Part shown: positions 17,442-26,234 of the stretch, one piece after another
Layout: each line of letters opens with the position of its first letter
How positions within the stretch are numbered: the first letter of the stretch is position 1
DNA from: Cellulomonas sp. JH27-2
GTDB taxonomy: Bacteria; Actinomycetota; Actinomycetes; Actinomycetales; Cellulomonadaceae
NCBI RefSeq assembly: GCF_014837175.1
Contig: NZ_JACYFR010000001.1
Span: 496,001-560,000, forward strand
Direction: 5' to 3'
DNA length: 64,000 nucleotides
Made by a program: the position numbers and the translations under genes
The notes under the pieces: model-generated
What the model was told of the DNA's origin: nothing
What the model saw: the letters and a program-made list of their open reading frames with translations, nothing else
The model's database searches: none

Positions 17442-18440
17442 CTACACCTGGCAGGCCGGGCAGCGGTAGAGGTTGCGGGCAGCCATGACTTCGACGAGCA
17501 CCGGCGCGCCGCAGACCAGGCACGGTTCGCCTGTCCGCTTGTAGACCCAGTGGCGCAGGGCCGGGTCGACGAGCGCGGCGGCCCGGCCGGCCGCGTCCAG
17601 GTCCTCGCGCGTGATCATCGCGCCGTCGCGGATGCCGTCGGCCAGCAGCCCCGCCCAGTCGGTCCACAGCGCGCGGACGGTGTCGCGCGGGACTCGTCGG
17701 CCCGGCGTCCACGGGTCCAGGCGAGCGCGGAACAGCAGCTCCGCGCGGTAGATGTTGCCGATGCCCGCGACCACGGACTGGTCCATGAGCAGCTGGCCCA
17801 CCGCGACGCCGCGGCTTGTGATGCGGTCGACGACCACCTCGCCGGCCGCCGCCAGGTCGTCGGTGCTGGCCGGGTCCGGGCCCAGACGGTCGACCACCGC
17901 CTGCGCCTCGTCGGGCGAGAGCACCTCGCACGCCGACGGCCCGCGCAGGTCAGCGACCGACTCGCTCGTCGCGAGCCGCACGCGAACCTGGCCGACAGGC
18001 GCGGGCGGGAAGGGCTCGTTGGCCGCCTCGGCGCGGTCGCGCCCGGCGTCGAGCGTCGCCGCCCCGGCCTTGTCGGGCCGCGTCACCAAGCCGCCCTCGT
18101 CGGCCGAGGACTCGCGCTCGTCCTCCCCCATCCGCACCGCACGGCGTAGGCGCGGCGCGCCCATGCTGCCGACCGCCACCTGCCCGTCGACGATGCGGCT
18201 GATCCGGCCGTAGAAGTCCCACGCGCCGTAGAGGCCCAGGTGGACGCGCAGCACGTCGCCGGAGGAGAACGTGCAGAACAGCTGCTTGCCGACGGCGTGC
18301 GCCTCGATCATGGTCTGCCCGTCCAGTCGCGCCGCACCGGCGGCGAACCGCCCCTGCGGCGAGCTCACGGCCAGCGGCACCCCGACGAAGTCGGCAGTCA
18401 CCTGCCGCGCGATCCGGTGGACGGTATGACCCTCAGGCAC
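17442..18440 (-). CDS. nei: Fpg/Nei-family DNA glycosylase (endonuclease VIII-like)
   Basis: The 332-residue protein begins MPEGHTVHR; Pro2 and Glu3 are the Schiff-base nucleophile and acid of this family, and the following Gly-His is characteristic of actinobacterial Nei2-type enzymes. A helix-two-turns-helix segment (DQSVVAGIGNIYRAELLFRARL) and a C-terminal four-Cys zinc finger (CLVC and CPAC) are present. It excises oxidised bases and nicks the strand. The GTG start lies 6 bases after TAGGTT, a leaderless arrangement. An Arg/Glu-rich insertion near residues 100-130 is longer than usual. Confidence 0.9.
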   Translation of the reverse strand: MPEGHTVHRIARQVTADFVGVPLAVSSPQGRFAAGAARLDGQTMIEAHAVGKQLFCTFSSGDVLRVHLGLYGAWDFYGRISRIVDGQVAVGSMGAPRLRRAVRMGEDERESSADEGGLVTRPDKAGAATLDAGRDRAEAANEPFPPAPVGQVRVRLATSESVADLRGPSACEVLSPDEAQAVVDRLGPDPASTDDLAAAGEVVVDRITSRGVAVGQLLMDQSVVAGIGNIYRAELLFRARLDPWTPGRRVPRDTVRALWTDWAGLLADGIRDGAMITREDLDAAGRAAALVDPALRHWVYKRTGEPCLVCGAPVLVEVMAARNLYRCPACQV

Positions 18441-18485
18441 CGCGCCAACCTACCCGCCACGGCACCCACCCACCGCCCAGTCCGC

Positions 18486-18634
18486 CGAACCAGCGATCCT
18501 GGCCGCCAAACCCCGGAATTGCGCCGACAACGACAGGTTCGCCACCGATATCCACGGCGAGGCAAGACTGCGCGGCACCGAACCTGCCATCTTGGCTGCC
18601 AATCCGGCCTATAGCCGCAACGATCGCAGGTTCG
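18486..18634. repeat. Two tandem 56-bp imperfect palindromic repeats
   Basis: Copies at 18486-18541 and 18579-18634 are both exactly 56 bp, begin CGAACC, end GGTTCG, and align without gaps, sharing most bases at both ends. Each copy is itself an inverted repeat, so each transcript would fold to a hairpin. They fill the space between the FtsH-like stop and the nei start. They look like a REP/BIME-type intergenic element. Confidence 0.7.
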
Positions 18635-18641
18635 CCGCCGG

Positions 18642-20486
18642 TCAGGCGATGCGGAGGGACTTCTTCGACAGGTTGGTGCCGTGCGGCGGGGTGCTCGGAG
18701 CCGGGGCCGGCGTCTGAGCCGCGGCCTCCAGGACGTCGGTGATCTCGGTGCCGATGAGCTCGTAGCGCTCCAGCAGCGCGTCGCGCAGGGCCTCGACCAG
18801 GTGGCGGTTGCGGGACAGCAGCCGCCGGACGTGGCTGCGGGCGTCGTCGAGGACGGTCTCGAGCTGCTCGCGCGCGGCGGTGTCGGACAGCACCGCGGAC
18901 ACCAGGTCGTGCGGCGTCGCGGCGAACGAGATGAGAGAGCCCGTCATGCCGGCCGCGCCGACCATCTGCGCGGCGGTGCGGGTCGCGGCCGCCAGGTCGG
19001 ACGCGGGCCCGGTCGATGTCTGCCCGAAGAACAGCTCCTCGGCCACCCAGCCGCCCATCGCGATCTGCACGAGCGCCTGCAGGTCGTACTGCGAGTGGGT
19101 CCAGACCTCCTCGCAGTCGTCGTGCGCGAGCAGGCCCAGCGCCTCACCGCGGCGGACGATCGTCAGCACCTCGAGGTTGCGGTTGGGCGCCACCAGCCAG
19201 GCGACGGTCGCGTGCCCGGCCTCGTGCGTCGCGATGAGCTCCTGCTCGGCCGCCGTGTAGCGGACGGGCTGGCCGATGCCGACCATCTCCGTGATGCGCG
19301 CGTGCTCGATGTCCGCGAACGACATGGTCAGCGAGCCGCGGCGCAACGCGTTGACGAGCGCCTCGTCGAGCAGGTGCTCGATCATGACCGGCGTCCAGCC
19401 GTTCGTCGCGGCGGCGACGCGGTCGCGCAGCACGGTGTCGTCGAGCTCGGCGTCGTGCGAGCGCCGGGCCAGGAAGTGGTCGACGAGCTCGCGACGACCC
19501 AGCGCGTCTGGCGTCGCGAACGTCAGGTGCCGGTCGAACCGACCGGGCCGCAGCAGCGCCGGGTCCAGGGAGTCCGCGCGGTTGGTCGCGGCGATGAGCA
19601 GGATCGGCGCCTGGCCCGGGCGGCGCTGCTTGAGCTGCTTGTGCGCGGGCAGGAACAGGTTGATGCGGGAGACCAAGCCGTTGAAGAACTTGTCGCCGCC
19701 CGTCGGCTCGTCGAACGACTGCATCTGCACCAGCAGCTCGTTGACCACACCGCCGGTCCCCTCGGAGACAACGGCGTTGGTGACGAGCCCGCGGTGGAAG
19801 CCGGTCATCGGGGACGCGACGGACGCCGACTGCATGCCGCCACGACGCAACGCGATCGCGTCGATCTCCTCGATGAACCCGATCGCGCCACCCTCGGTAC
19901 GGGCGGCTTTGCGCAGCGCCTTGAAGTAGGCGCGGATCTTCTTGGCCGTGGCGCCGTAGTACATCGACTGGAACGACGTGGCGGAGACGAACAGGAACGG
20001 CACGCCGGCCTCGGCGGCCATCGCCTTGGCGGTCATCGTCTTGCCCGTGCCGGGCAGGCCCTCGAACAGCAGGCCCCGACGAGGGGTGCCGCCCATCTGG
20101 TCCGCGAACCGGCGGTGGGTCTGGAACAGGTCGATGGACCGGCGCACGTCCTCCTTGACGGGGTCGATGCCGATCACGTCCTCGAGCCCCACGTCCACCT
20201 GCTCGGGCCGGTAGGTCACGTGCGGCGAGCGCGACGAGATCATCTGCGTCCCGACGACCATGAGGATCATCACGAAGAAGAAGACCGTGATGACCACCAG
20301 GAACGGGTCGACGTGCGGCAGCGACGGCAGCACGGACCACCCCAGGAACGCGCACGCGATCACGTACGCCTCGACGGCGATGATCAGCGCCGCGAAGCGG
20401 TACACCCGCCGTCGGCGCATCCGCTCACGGTCGAGCGCGATGTCGTGCGCACCGTCGCGGATGGGCGAGACGAGGTCGTCGGCCAC
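18642..20486 (-). CDS. FtsH-like membrane AAA+ metalloprotease
   Basis: The 614-residue protein has two N-terminal membrane helices (about 31-50 and 61-80), a AAA+ domain with Walker A GLPGTGKT at 143-150, Walker B IGFIEEIDA at 202-210 and the sensor region TNRADSLDPALLRPGRFD, then an M41 peptidase domain with the zinc motif HEAGH at 421-425 and a later Asp in SDLAAAT. It is a divergent FtsH paralogue: canonical FtsH has FIDEIDA in Walker B, and here the first acid is Glu. It probably degrades membrane or cytosolic proteins. A hydrophilic Pro-rich tail ends the protein. Confidence 0.87.
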   Translation of the reverse strand: MADDLVSPIRDGAHDIALDRERMRRRRVYRFAALIIAVEAYVIACAFLGWSVLPSLPHVDPFLVVITVFFFVMILMVVGTQMISSRSPHVTYRPEQVDVGLEDVIGIDPVKEDVRRSIDLFQTHRRFADQMGGTPRRGLLFEGLPGTGKTMTAKAMAAEAGVPFLFVSATSFQSMYYGATAKKIRAYFKALRKAARTEGGAIGFIEEIDAIALRRGGMQSASVASPMTGFHRGLVTNAVVSEGTGGVVNELLVQMQSFDEPTGGDKFFNGLVSRINLFLPAHKQLKQRRPGQAPILLIAATNRADSLDPALLRPGRFDRHLTFATPDALGRRELVDHFLARRSHDAELDDTVLRDRVAAATNGWTPVMIEHLLDEALVNALRRGSLTMSFADIEHARITEMVGIGQPVRYTAAEQELIATHEAGHATVAWLVAPNRNLEVLTIVRRGEALGLLAHDDCEEVWTHSQYDLQALVQIAMGGWVAEELFFGQTSTGPASDLAAATRTAAQMVGAAGMTGSLISFAATPHDLVSAVLSDTAAREQLETVLDDARSHVRRLLSRNRHLVEALRDALLERYELIGTEITDVLEAAAQTPAPAPSTPPHGTNLSKKSLRIA

Positions 20487-20591
20487 GGGGGCGTCCCTTC
20501 AATCGGTCAAATCGGACACCCCATCGTCCGGCCGACGTCCCCGCCCAGCAAGATCAGACATATCGGTCCACCCGTTCGGGCTAACCGCGGT

Positions 20592-21395
20592 TCACCCGCG
20601 CATCGTCCGGCGCAGCGACTCGACCTCGAGCTCGCTCAGCCCCAGACCGTCGGTGAGGTAGCCGTCGAACGAGCCGTACGTCTCGTCCACCGCGTCGAAC
20701 GCCGCGGCCAGGTAGTCGGCGCGCACCTCGAGCATCGGCGTGAGCGCGTCCGCGTCGCCGCCGGCAGCGGTGAGCTGGGCCAGCATCGGCGCGAACGTCT
20801 CGCGGACTGCCGGGTTCACGGCCAGGAACTCGGCCTTCACCTGGTCCCGGGAGACTCCGGCGACCGTCAGCAGGATGGTCGCCGCCCAACCCGTGCGGTC
20901 CTTGCCGGCCGTGCAGTGGAACAGCAACGGCGTCCGCTGCGGGTCGATGACCAGCCGGACGAACGCCGCGTACGACGCCCGCGCGGAGTCCAGGGTCACC
21001 AGCGCGCGGTACGTCTCGCGCATCTGCTCGGCCATGTCGACACCGGCCAGCCCCGCCGCGCGGCCCCCGGGGCGTGCCAGGAGGTCGGCGACCTGGGCGG
21101 CCGCACCGCCCGGCAGGTCGGCGAGGACGTCGAGCGTCACCAGGTCGGCGCCTGCCGGGACGACGTCGGGGCGCGACGTCCGCTCGGCCGCGGTGCGCAG
21201 GTCGACGACCGTCCGCACGGCCAGCTCCGCCAGGTCCGGGTCGGCGGCGATGGCGTCGTCGGCCAGCTCCGCCGAACGGAAGACGACGCCGCGCGCCACC
21301 TCGCCGCCGTCGCTCGTCGGACGACCGCCCACGTCGCGCAGGTTCCCGAGGTGAGGCGAGGCGATGCGGTGCAGGTCAGGCGCGTCCGGGCTCAT
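20592..21395 (-). CDS. Tyrosine/dual-specificity protein phosphatase
   Basis: The 267-residue protein has the P-loop HCTAGKDRTG at residues 160-169 with catalytic Cys161 and Arg167, and an N-terminal NLRDVGG motif, both typical of the MptpB/IphP-like family of actinobacterial phosphatases. These remove phosphate from tyrosine, serine or phosphoinositides. The ATG at 21395 lies exactly 6 bases after TAGGCT, so the mRNA is likely leaderless. It is divergent from the PAP2 pair. Confidence 0.92.
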   Translation of the reverse strand: MSPDAPDLHRIASPHLGNLRDVGGRPTSDGGEVARGVVFRSAELADDAIAADPDLAELAVRTVVDLRTAAERTSRPDVVPAGADLVTLDVLADLPGGAAAQVADLLARPGGRAAGLAGVDMAEQMRETYRALVTLDSARASYAAFVRLVIDPQRTPLLFHCTAGKDRTGWAATILLTVAGVSRDQVKAEFLAVNPAVRETFAPMLAQLTAAGGDADALTPMLEVRADYLAAAFDAVDETYGSFDGYLTDGLGLSELEVESLRRTMRG

Positions 21396-21497
21396 GACCG
21401 GAGCCTACGGCGGGGCGCGAGACCGACCCCGCCCGACATGTCCCGTTCATCCACCTGTCGACGCGCGCGATGCGCGCACTCCCCATAACCTCCGGAC

Positions 21498-22181
21498 ATG
21501 CGAACGCCGCGGATCCCCTGGCGAGCGCTCCTGCGGGCGGGGGGCGTGGCCCTCGCCGTCGTCATACCCGTCGCCGCGCTCGCGTACGTGGTGCGGGCGG
21601 ACGTGGGCCCGGTCGTCGGCTGGGACCAGAGCGTCAGCGTCGCCGCCACCGACTACACCCGTGCCCACCCGGACCTGTACGACGCGCTGCTGTTCTGGCA
21701 GGAGCTCGCGCAGCCGCGCTGGGTGTACCTGGCGGGGGCGCTGGTGTGCGTGTGGGTGTGGCGGCGGCACGATGCGCCGGGCCGGGCGCTGTGGGGCTTC
21801 GGCACGATGCTGGCGTCCTGGGTGATCGCCAACCTCTCCAAGCTCGCGGTGCAGCGTGCGCGGCCGGTCGTCGAGGACGCCCTGGTCCACGCCGGCGGCA
21901 CCAGCTTCCCCTCCGGGCACGCGTTCGCGTCGGCGGCGGGGACGACGACGATCACGATCCTGCTGTGGCCCACGCTCGGACCCGTCGGGCGTGCGGTCGT
22001 CGTAACCGCCTCCGTCCTGTTCACGCTGACCACGGCCGCCGACCGCGTCCTGCTCGGCGCGCACTACCCGTCCGACGTCGTCGGCGGCATCCTGCTCGGC
22101 GTGACCGTGCCGGTCGCGTCCTACCTCGGCTACCGCGGCTGGACCGCGGTGCGCGAGCACACCCCCGACCCGGAGGTCTGA
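21498..22181 (+). CDS. PAP2-family membrane phosphatase (first of pair)
   Basis: The 227-residue protein has about six membrane helices and the three PAP2 motifs: KLAVQRARP, SFPSGHAFAS and AADRVLLGAHYPSD. It dephosphorylates lipid phosphates such as phosphatidate or undecaprenyl diphosphate; the substrate is not decided by sequence. TAACCT sits 6 bases before the ATG, a leaderless pattern. It is followed without a gap by a second PAP2 gene. Confidence 0.9.
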   Translation: MRTPRIPWRALLRAGGVALAVVIPVAALAYVVRADVGPVVGWDQSVSVAATDYTRAHPDLYDALLFWQELAQPRWVYLAGALVCVWVWRRHDAPGRALWGFGTMLASWVIANLSKLAVQRARPVVEDALVHAGGTSFPSGHAFASAAGTTTITILLWPTLGPVGRAVVVTASVLFTLTTAADRVLLGAHYPSDVVGGILLGVTVPVASYLGYRGWTAVREHTPDPEV

Positions 22182-22916
22182 GTGAACACGTTCATCCACC
22201 GCTACGAGATCGACCAGTCGCGGCCGCCCGCCAAGCAGTTCTGGCGCGACGTCGCCGTGAGGGCGATCCTGCCCGCCGTCGTGCTCGGCGCGGTCATCGT
22301 CGGCGTCGGCTACCTCATCACCGGGCCGCTGAACAACTTGCCCGGTGAGCACAAGGTCAACGTGTGGTTCGTCGAGCAGCGCAACGCGACGCTGAACCAG
22401 GTCACGCACGTGATCTCGCAGATCGGCAACACCCCCATCGCGGTGAGCATCTGCATCGTGATGATCCTGATCCTGTGGTGGCGCACCCGGCAGTGGTGGT
22501 TCGCGCTGATCCCCGGCCTGGCCATGGGCCTGCAGGCGCTCATCTTCCTGAGCTCGTCGCTCATCGTCGGCCGCGAGCGCCCGGACGTCTCCCACCTCGA
22601 CAGCTCCCCGCCCACCACCAGCTACCCGAGCGGCCACGTCGGTGCGTCGACGGCGCTGTACGTCTCGCTCGCCCTGGTCGCGCAGCGCATCCGGAACCGG
22701 GCCCTGCGCGTGGTCGTCACGATCCTGCTGCTTCTGTGCCCGCCGACGATGGCGACCGCGCGCCTCTACCGGGGTATGCACAGCCTGTCCGACGTGCTCG
22801 CCGCGCTGGTCAACGGCACGGTGTGCGCGTTCATCGCGTGGAACTACCTGCGCCGCGACACGTCGTCGGGCCGTACGGCCGCGCCGACGAAGGAGGCCGC
22901 GGCTCAGAACGCCTGA
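22182..22916 (+). CDS. PAP2-family membrane phosphatase (second of pair)
   Basis: The 244-residue protein carries the PAP2 motifs VGRERPDVSHLD, SYPSGHVGAST and ARLYRGMHSLSDV, with five or six membrane helices and a first large extracytoplasmic loop. Its GTG start immediately follows the TGA of the previous PAP2 gene, so the two are co-translated. The proteins are not close copies of each other, which suggests different lipid substrates. Confidence 0.9.
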   Translation: MNTFIHRYEIDQSRPPAKQFWRDVAVRAILPAVVLGAVIVGVGYLITGPLNNLPGEHKVNVWFVEQRNATLNQVTHVISQIGNTPIAVSICIVMILILWWRTRQWWFALIPGLAMGLQALIFLSSSLIVGRERPDVSHLDSSPPTTSYPSGHVGASTALYVSLALVAQRIRNRALRVVVTILLLLCPPTMATARLYRGMHSLSDVLAALVNGTVCAFIAWNYLRRDTSSGRTAAPTKEAAAQNA

Positions 22917-22934
22917 GCCTGTGCGACGTCCGCC

Positions 22935-23684
22935 TCAGAACGCCTCAGGCAGCGCCTCGCGCACCTTGCCGGGCGTGTCGGTCCAGCCGGTGACGGCGAT
23001 GCACGGCACGCCCGTCGAGATGACGGGGTAGTCGTTGCCGGCCTCGTCGAGCCGGTCGCCGAAGAACACGGCGTCCGTGGGCTGCAGCTCGAGACGCGCC
23101 AGGAGCTTGTTCACGCCGTACGCCTTGTCGATGCCGCGGCGCGTGATGTCGACGGACGTCGACCCGCCCGAGCGGACCTCCAGGTCGGGGACGTCCGCCG
23201 CGACGGCCTCGCGCAGCGTGTTCTTCTTCTCCCCCGTCGGGTCCCACGCGTGCTTGGCGTCGACGGGCGCCGCCTGCCCCAGCGCGGAGAACGTCACCTG
23301 GCTGCCGCGACGCTCCACGCGGTCGCCCCACGTCTCGGGCTCCCACAGGCCGAGCTCCTTCGCGCGGCGCGTGACGGCCTCGACGGCCCGCTCGGTCTCG
23401 TCGTCGGTCAGCGGCTCGGAGTAGACCTCCACCCACGCCGTCCCGTCGTGGACCAGGTAGCGCGTCCCGCACGTCGGCAGGACGTGGATGCGCTGGAGTG
23501 CATCCGCGTCGTCGATCGAGCTCAGGAGCTGCGTGTCGAACTGCTCGAACGTGCCGCCCGAGATGATGGCCACCTGGGCCACCTTGGTCAGCGCGACGAG
23601 CATGTCGACGATCTCCGGCGACACCTTGCTCTTGGAGGGCGCGAGCGTGTCGTCGAGGTCGAAGAGCGCGAGTTCGTAGGCCAC
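22935..23684 (-). CDS. HAD-superfamily phosphatase (IIB, PMM-like)
   Basis: The 249-residue protein begins AYELALFDLDDTLAPSKSKV, the DxDDT motif with nucleophile Asp, has SGG near residue 44 (motif II) and GDRLDEAGNDYPV (motif IV). The cap resembles eukaryotic-type phosphomannomutase and HAD-IIB sugar phosphatases. It hydrolyses or isomerises a phosphosugar; the substrate is unknown. I chose the GTG at 23684; it has TACCGT 7 bases upstream. The longer ORF upstream is antisense to nothing recognisable and lacks a start site. Confidence 0.85.
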   Translation of the reverse strand: MAYELALFDLDDTLAPSKSKVSPEIVDMLVALTKVAQVAIISGGTFEQFDTQLLSSIDDADALQRIHVLPTCGTRYLVHDGTAWVEVYSEPLTDDETERAVEAVTRRAKELGLWEPETWGDRVERRGSQVTFSALGQAAPVDAKHAWDPTGEKKNTLREAVAADVPDLEVRSGGSTSVDITRRGIDKAYGVNKLLARLELQPTDAVFFGDRLDEAGNDYPVISTGVPCIAVTGWTDTPGKVREALPEAF

Positions 23685-23719
23685 GGGCCATACGGTAGCG
23701 GGCGCGCCGCCGCGTCGGC

Positions 23720-24757
23720 CTACAGACCGTCCGGGTGCGACGACAGCCAGTCGGCGTGGCGGTCGCGCAGCGCGTCCCGGTCGGCGGCCGATGCGGCGTA
23801 CACGTCCGCGCCGCCGTCGTAGGGGCGGTAGAGCCACTCCAGCCCGGGCGGCGCGATCACCACGTCCATCCACCAACAGTCCGCAACCACTCGCAGCAGG
23901 GCATCCAGCGCCGGGCCTTCCGGTTCCAGCCGATCGACGTAGTAGTGGTCCCAGAGACCGTCGTCGTCCTGGTCCGGCTCGTCCCTGAGCACGGTCCACC
24001 CGTACTGCGCCCCCGGGAGAGCACCGGCGGAGACCGCGCCGAGCGGCGCTGGCACGGGCGTGGTCGACCAAGACCCGACAACGACGACGAGGCGTGTGCC
24101 TGCCGCCTCGCCCGACGCGAGCTCCTCGAGCACCACGCGGTGCCGGCGCAGGATCTCCTCGTACTCCGCCTCGTCGTCGGCGTACTGCTTGGACCCGGGC
24201 AGGCTGTGGAAGCGAACCCATCGGTCTCTGTTCGGCCAGGGGTTGCCGACATCGTCGGGGTTCAACCCCCACCCTTGCTCCCACAGCACCCGTAGCGCGC
24301 GAACCTCGGGCGACACCTCCGGCGCCGACGACAGCAGGTGGTCCTCGACCCGTCCCTCCGGCCAGATCGCCGGCCTCAGCCCGTCCAGCACCTGCGGCAG
24401 GACAGGGCGCGCCAGCTGGGCGGCGTAGGCGTCGCCCCCGATCCACGTCGGTGAGAGCAGGTCGATACTTCCCGCCGAGTCGTCCTCGGCGTCGATGAAC
24501 GTCAGGCGCACTCCCGGCAAGATCTGCGCGACCGATCGGCGGGCCGGGTCGGCGGTCTCGAGAACGGCGAAGAGCTCAGTGATCATCTCGGGGTCTTCGA
24601 CAACCATCAACGTCTCGTCGTCCTGCGTCGGCGGGTAGGTCCAGTGCGCGGGGCCGAGGTCCACCTCGACCCGGACCGTCTCCCGGGCGAGGTCGGCCAG
24701 GCCATCGCGATGGCGGGCGATCAGCTCGGCGTCCGTGCGCTGGTCGGCGGTGGGCAT
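23720..24757 (-). CDS. Hypothetical protein, DUF3885-like C-terminus
   Basis: The 345-residue soluble acidic protein has two halves. The second half has a Trp/Asp-rich region and ends with YRPYDGGADVYAASAADRDALRDRHADWLSSHPDGL-like text, the pattern of DUF3885 proteins; I give the assignment low weight. The ATG at 24757 is preceded by GAGGA. No catalytic motif is visible. It may be an immunity or small-protein partner, a role often seen for DUF3885, but nothing in the neighbourhood supports that. Confidence 0.65.
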   Translation of the reverse strand: MPTADQRTDAELIARHRDGLADLARETVRVEVDLGPAHWTYPPTQDDETLMVVEDPEMITELFAVLETADPARRSVAQILPGVRLTFIDAEDDSAGSIDLLSPTWIGGDAYAAQLARPVLPQVLDGLRPAIWPEGRVEDHLLSSAPEVSPEVRALRVLWEQGWGLNPDDVGNPWPNRDRWVRFHSLPGSKQYADDEAEYEEILRRHRVVLEELASGEAAGTRLVVVVGSWSTTPVPAPLGAVSAGALPGAQYGWTVLRDEPDQDDDGLWDHYYVDRLEPEGPALDALLRVVADCWWMDVVIAPPGLEWLYRPYDGGADVYAASAADRDALRDRHADWLSSHPDGL

Positions 24758-24817
24758 GCGGCTGATCCTCACTGACGACGACACACGTGGCCAGCAGATT
24801 CGCGCTCGCCCACCCGT

Positions 24818-25654
24818 TCAGACGCGCAGCCCGTAGGCGGCTTGGGCCGTACCGGCTGCGATGGCGTCCCACTCGTCGCCCGTCGGCCCCAGCGCGGTGC
24901 GGACCGTGTCGATCCAGTCCGGCAGCGACCACGGGCCCCGGCTCGAGACCGGCCAGTCGCTGCCCAGCATCGCGCGCTGCGGGCCGAACAGGTCGACGGC
25001 GGCGCGCAGCCAGGGCGCGAGGTCGATGCGCTGGGCGCCCGCCTGGGCGGGCAGGCCGGAGAGCTTCACGACGACGTTCGGCAGCTCGGCCAGCGCCGCG
25101 AGGTCGGTGCGCCAGCGCGCGAACGCTTCGGGTCCGCCGTGGACGTCCGGCTTGCCCAGGTGGTCGAGGACGACGATCAGGTCGGGGTGTCTGCGTGCGA
25201 GGCCGACGACCGCCGGGAGCTGGCCGGCGTGGACGCACGCGTCGAACGTCCACCCCCGCCGGGCGACCGCGCGCAGCCCGGCCGCGAGCGCGGGGAGCTC
25301 GAAGAACGCGTCGTCGTGGCCCTGCAACAGGCGCCGCACGCCTACGACGCGCTCGATCTCCTCAAGCCGAGCCAGCGCCGCCTCCGCATCGGGCTGTTCC
25401 AACGGCGCGCACGCGACGATGCCGGCCAGCCGCGGGTGCTCGTCGGGCAGTGACGCGACCCGCGCGGCCTCGGCGAACGCCTGCTCGTCCGGTGCGTCCG
25501 CCTCGATGAACACGTACGCGTCGATCTCGGGCGCGGCCCGGTGCAGGTCGGCGGGGCCGAAGACGTCCGGCAGGTCCGGCTCGTCGGCCAGCCAGGGATA
25601 CGTCAGGCAGGAGGTGTCCCACAGGTGCGCGTGCGCGTCGATGATCCGCGGCAC
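24818..25654 (-). CDS. Amidohydrolase, L-fuconolactonase-like
   Basis: The 278-residue TIM barrel begins MPRIIDAHAHLWD, the metal-binding HxH motif, and has further ligands in CVHAGQLP, VLDHLGKP and MLGSDWPV (final Asp). This is the amidohydrolase-2 subgroup that includes L-fuconolactonase and related sugar lactonases. It probably hydrolyses a lactone from sugar breakdown. No sugar-catabolic operon surrounds it, so the substrate is open. Confidence 0.87.
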   Translation of the reverse strand: MPRIIDAHAHLWDTSCLTYPWLADEPDLPDVFGPADLHRAAPEIDAYVFIEADAPDEQAFAEAARVASLPDEHPRLAGIVACAPLEQPDAEAALARLEEIERVVGVRRLLQGHDDAFFELPALAAGLRAVARRGWTFDACVHAGQLPAVVGLARRHPDLIVVLDHLGKPDVHGGPEAFARWRTDLAALAELPNVVVKLSGLPAQAGAQRIDLAPWLRAAVDLFGPQRAMLGSDWPVSSRGPWSLPDWIDTVRTALGPTGDEWDAIAAGTAQAAYGLRV

Positions 25655-25749
25655 GGCGCCTCCTCACGCAGTCGGGCCGGTCGTCGGCCCAGCCAGCACG
25701 GTAGACGACGTCCCTACCGATGTCTGCGGTCCGGCGACATACTCGCGCC

Positions 25750-26208
25750 ATGATCGATCCGCTGGACGCCTTCCGCCGCGTGTGGTTCGTGGACGAGGCC
25801 GAGCCCGCCCCGCACGCGCTCGACGCGACCGTCTGGCACCGGCAGAACGAGGGCGAGCTGTGGGCTGTCGGGCTCGTGCTCAACCATCCGTCGATGCCCT
25901 GGCTGCTGTCCGAGGACCCGGTGGGGATGTATGGCTCGGCGATCGGGGGTCTCGGGGACATGCTCCTCCGTCAGGACGTCCGCCTTCCCGCGTGGCTGGT
26001 GCGATGGTCGACCGCTCGCGGCGTCCCTGCGGCGCAGATCGGGCCCGGGCGGAGCGTGTTCGTCGAGCTGGACGGCCTGCCGTTGCTCGCGCAGCGCTGG
26101 ACGATCGACGACCTCGACGCGACCGTCATGACAGCCGGTTGGGAGGAGATCGTCGCCTTCACGCCCACGGGCCGCGACGTTCGGCTGGTCACGACCTACC
26201 ACCGGTGA
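25750..26208 (+). CDS. Hypothetical protein
   Basis: The 152-residue protein (MIDPLDAFRRVWFVDEAEPAP at the start) is a compact soluble protein without a recognised family. CATACT is 6 bases upstream of the ATG, a leaderless-like arrangement that favours this start over the upstream in-frame ATG at 25720. It precedes an alpha/beta hydrolase gene by only 26 bases and may share its transcript. Confidence 0.6.
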   Translation: MIDPLDAFRRVWFVDEAEPAPHALDATVWHRQNEGELWAVGLVLNHPSMPWLLSEDPVGMYGSAIGGLGDMLLRQDVRLPAWLVRWSTARGVPAAQIGPGRSVFVELDGLPLLAQRWTIDDLDATVMTAGWEEIVAFTPTGRDVRLVTTYHR

Positions 26209-26234
26209 CGACCCGCGGCGTGGGGCGTGCCACG

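Noticed and set aside
24861..26234. Long plus-strand frame continuous with the alpha/beta hydrolase
   Set aside because: It is antisense to the amidohydrolase gene and lacks any domain; the hydrolase starts at 26235.
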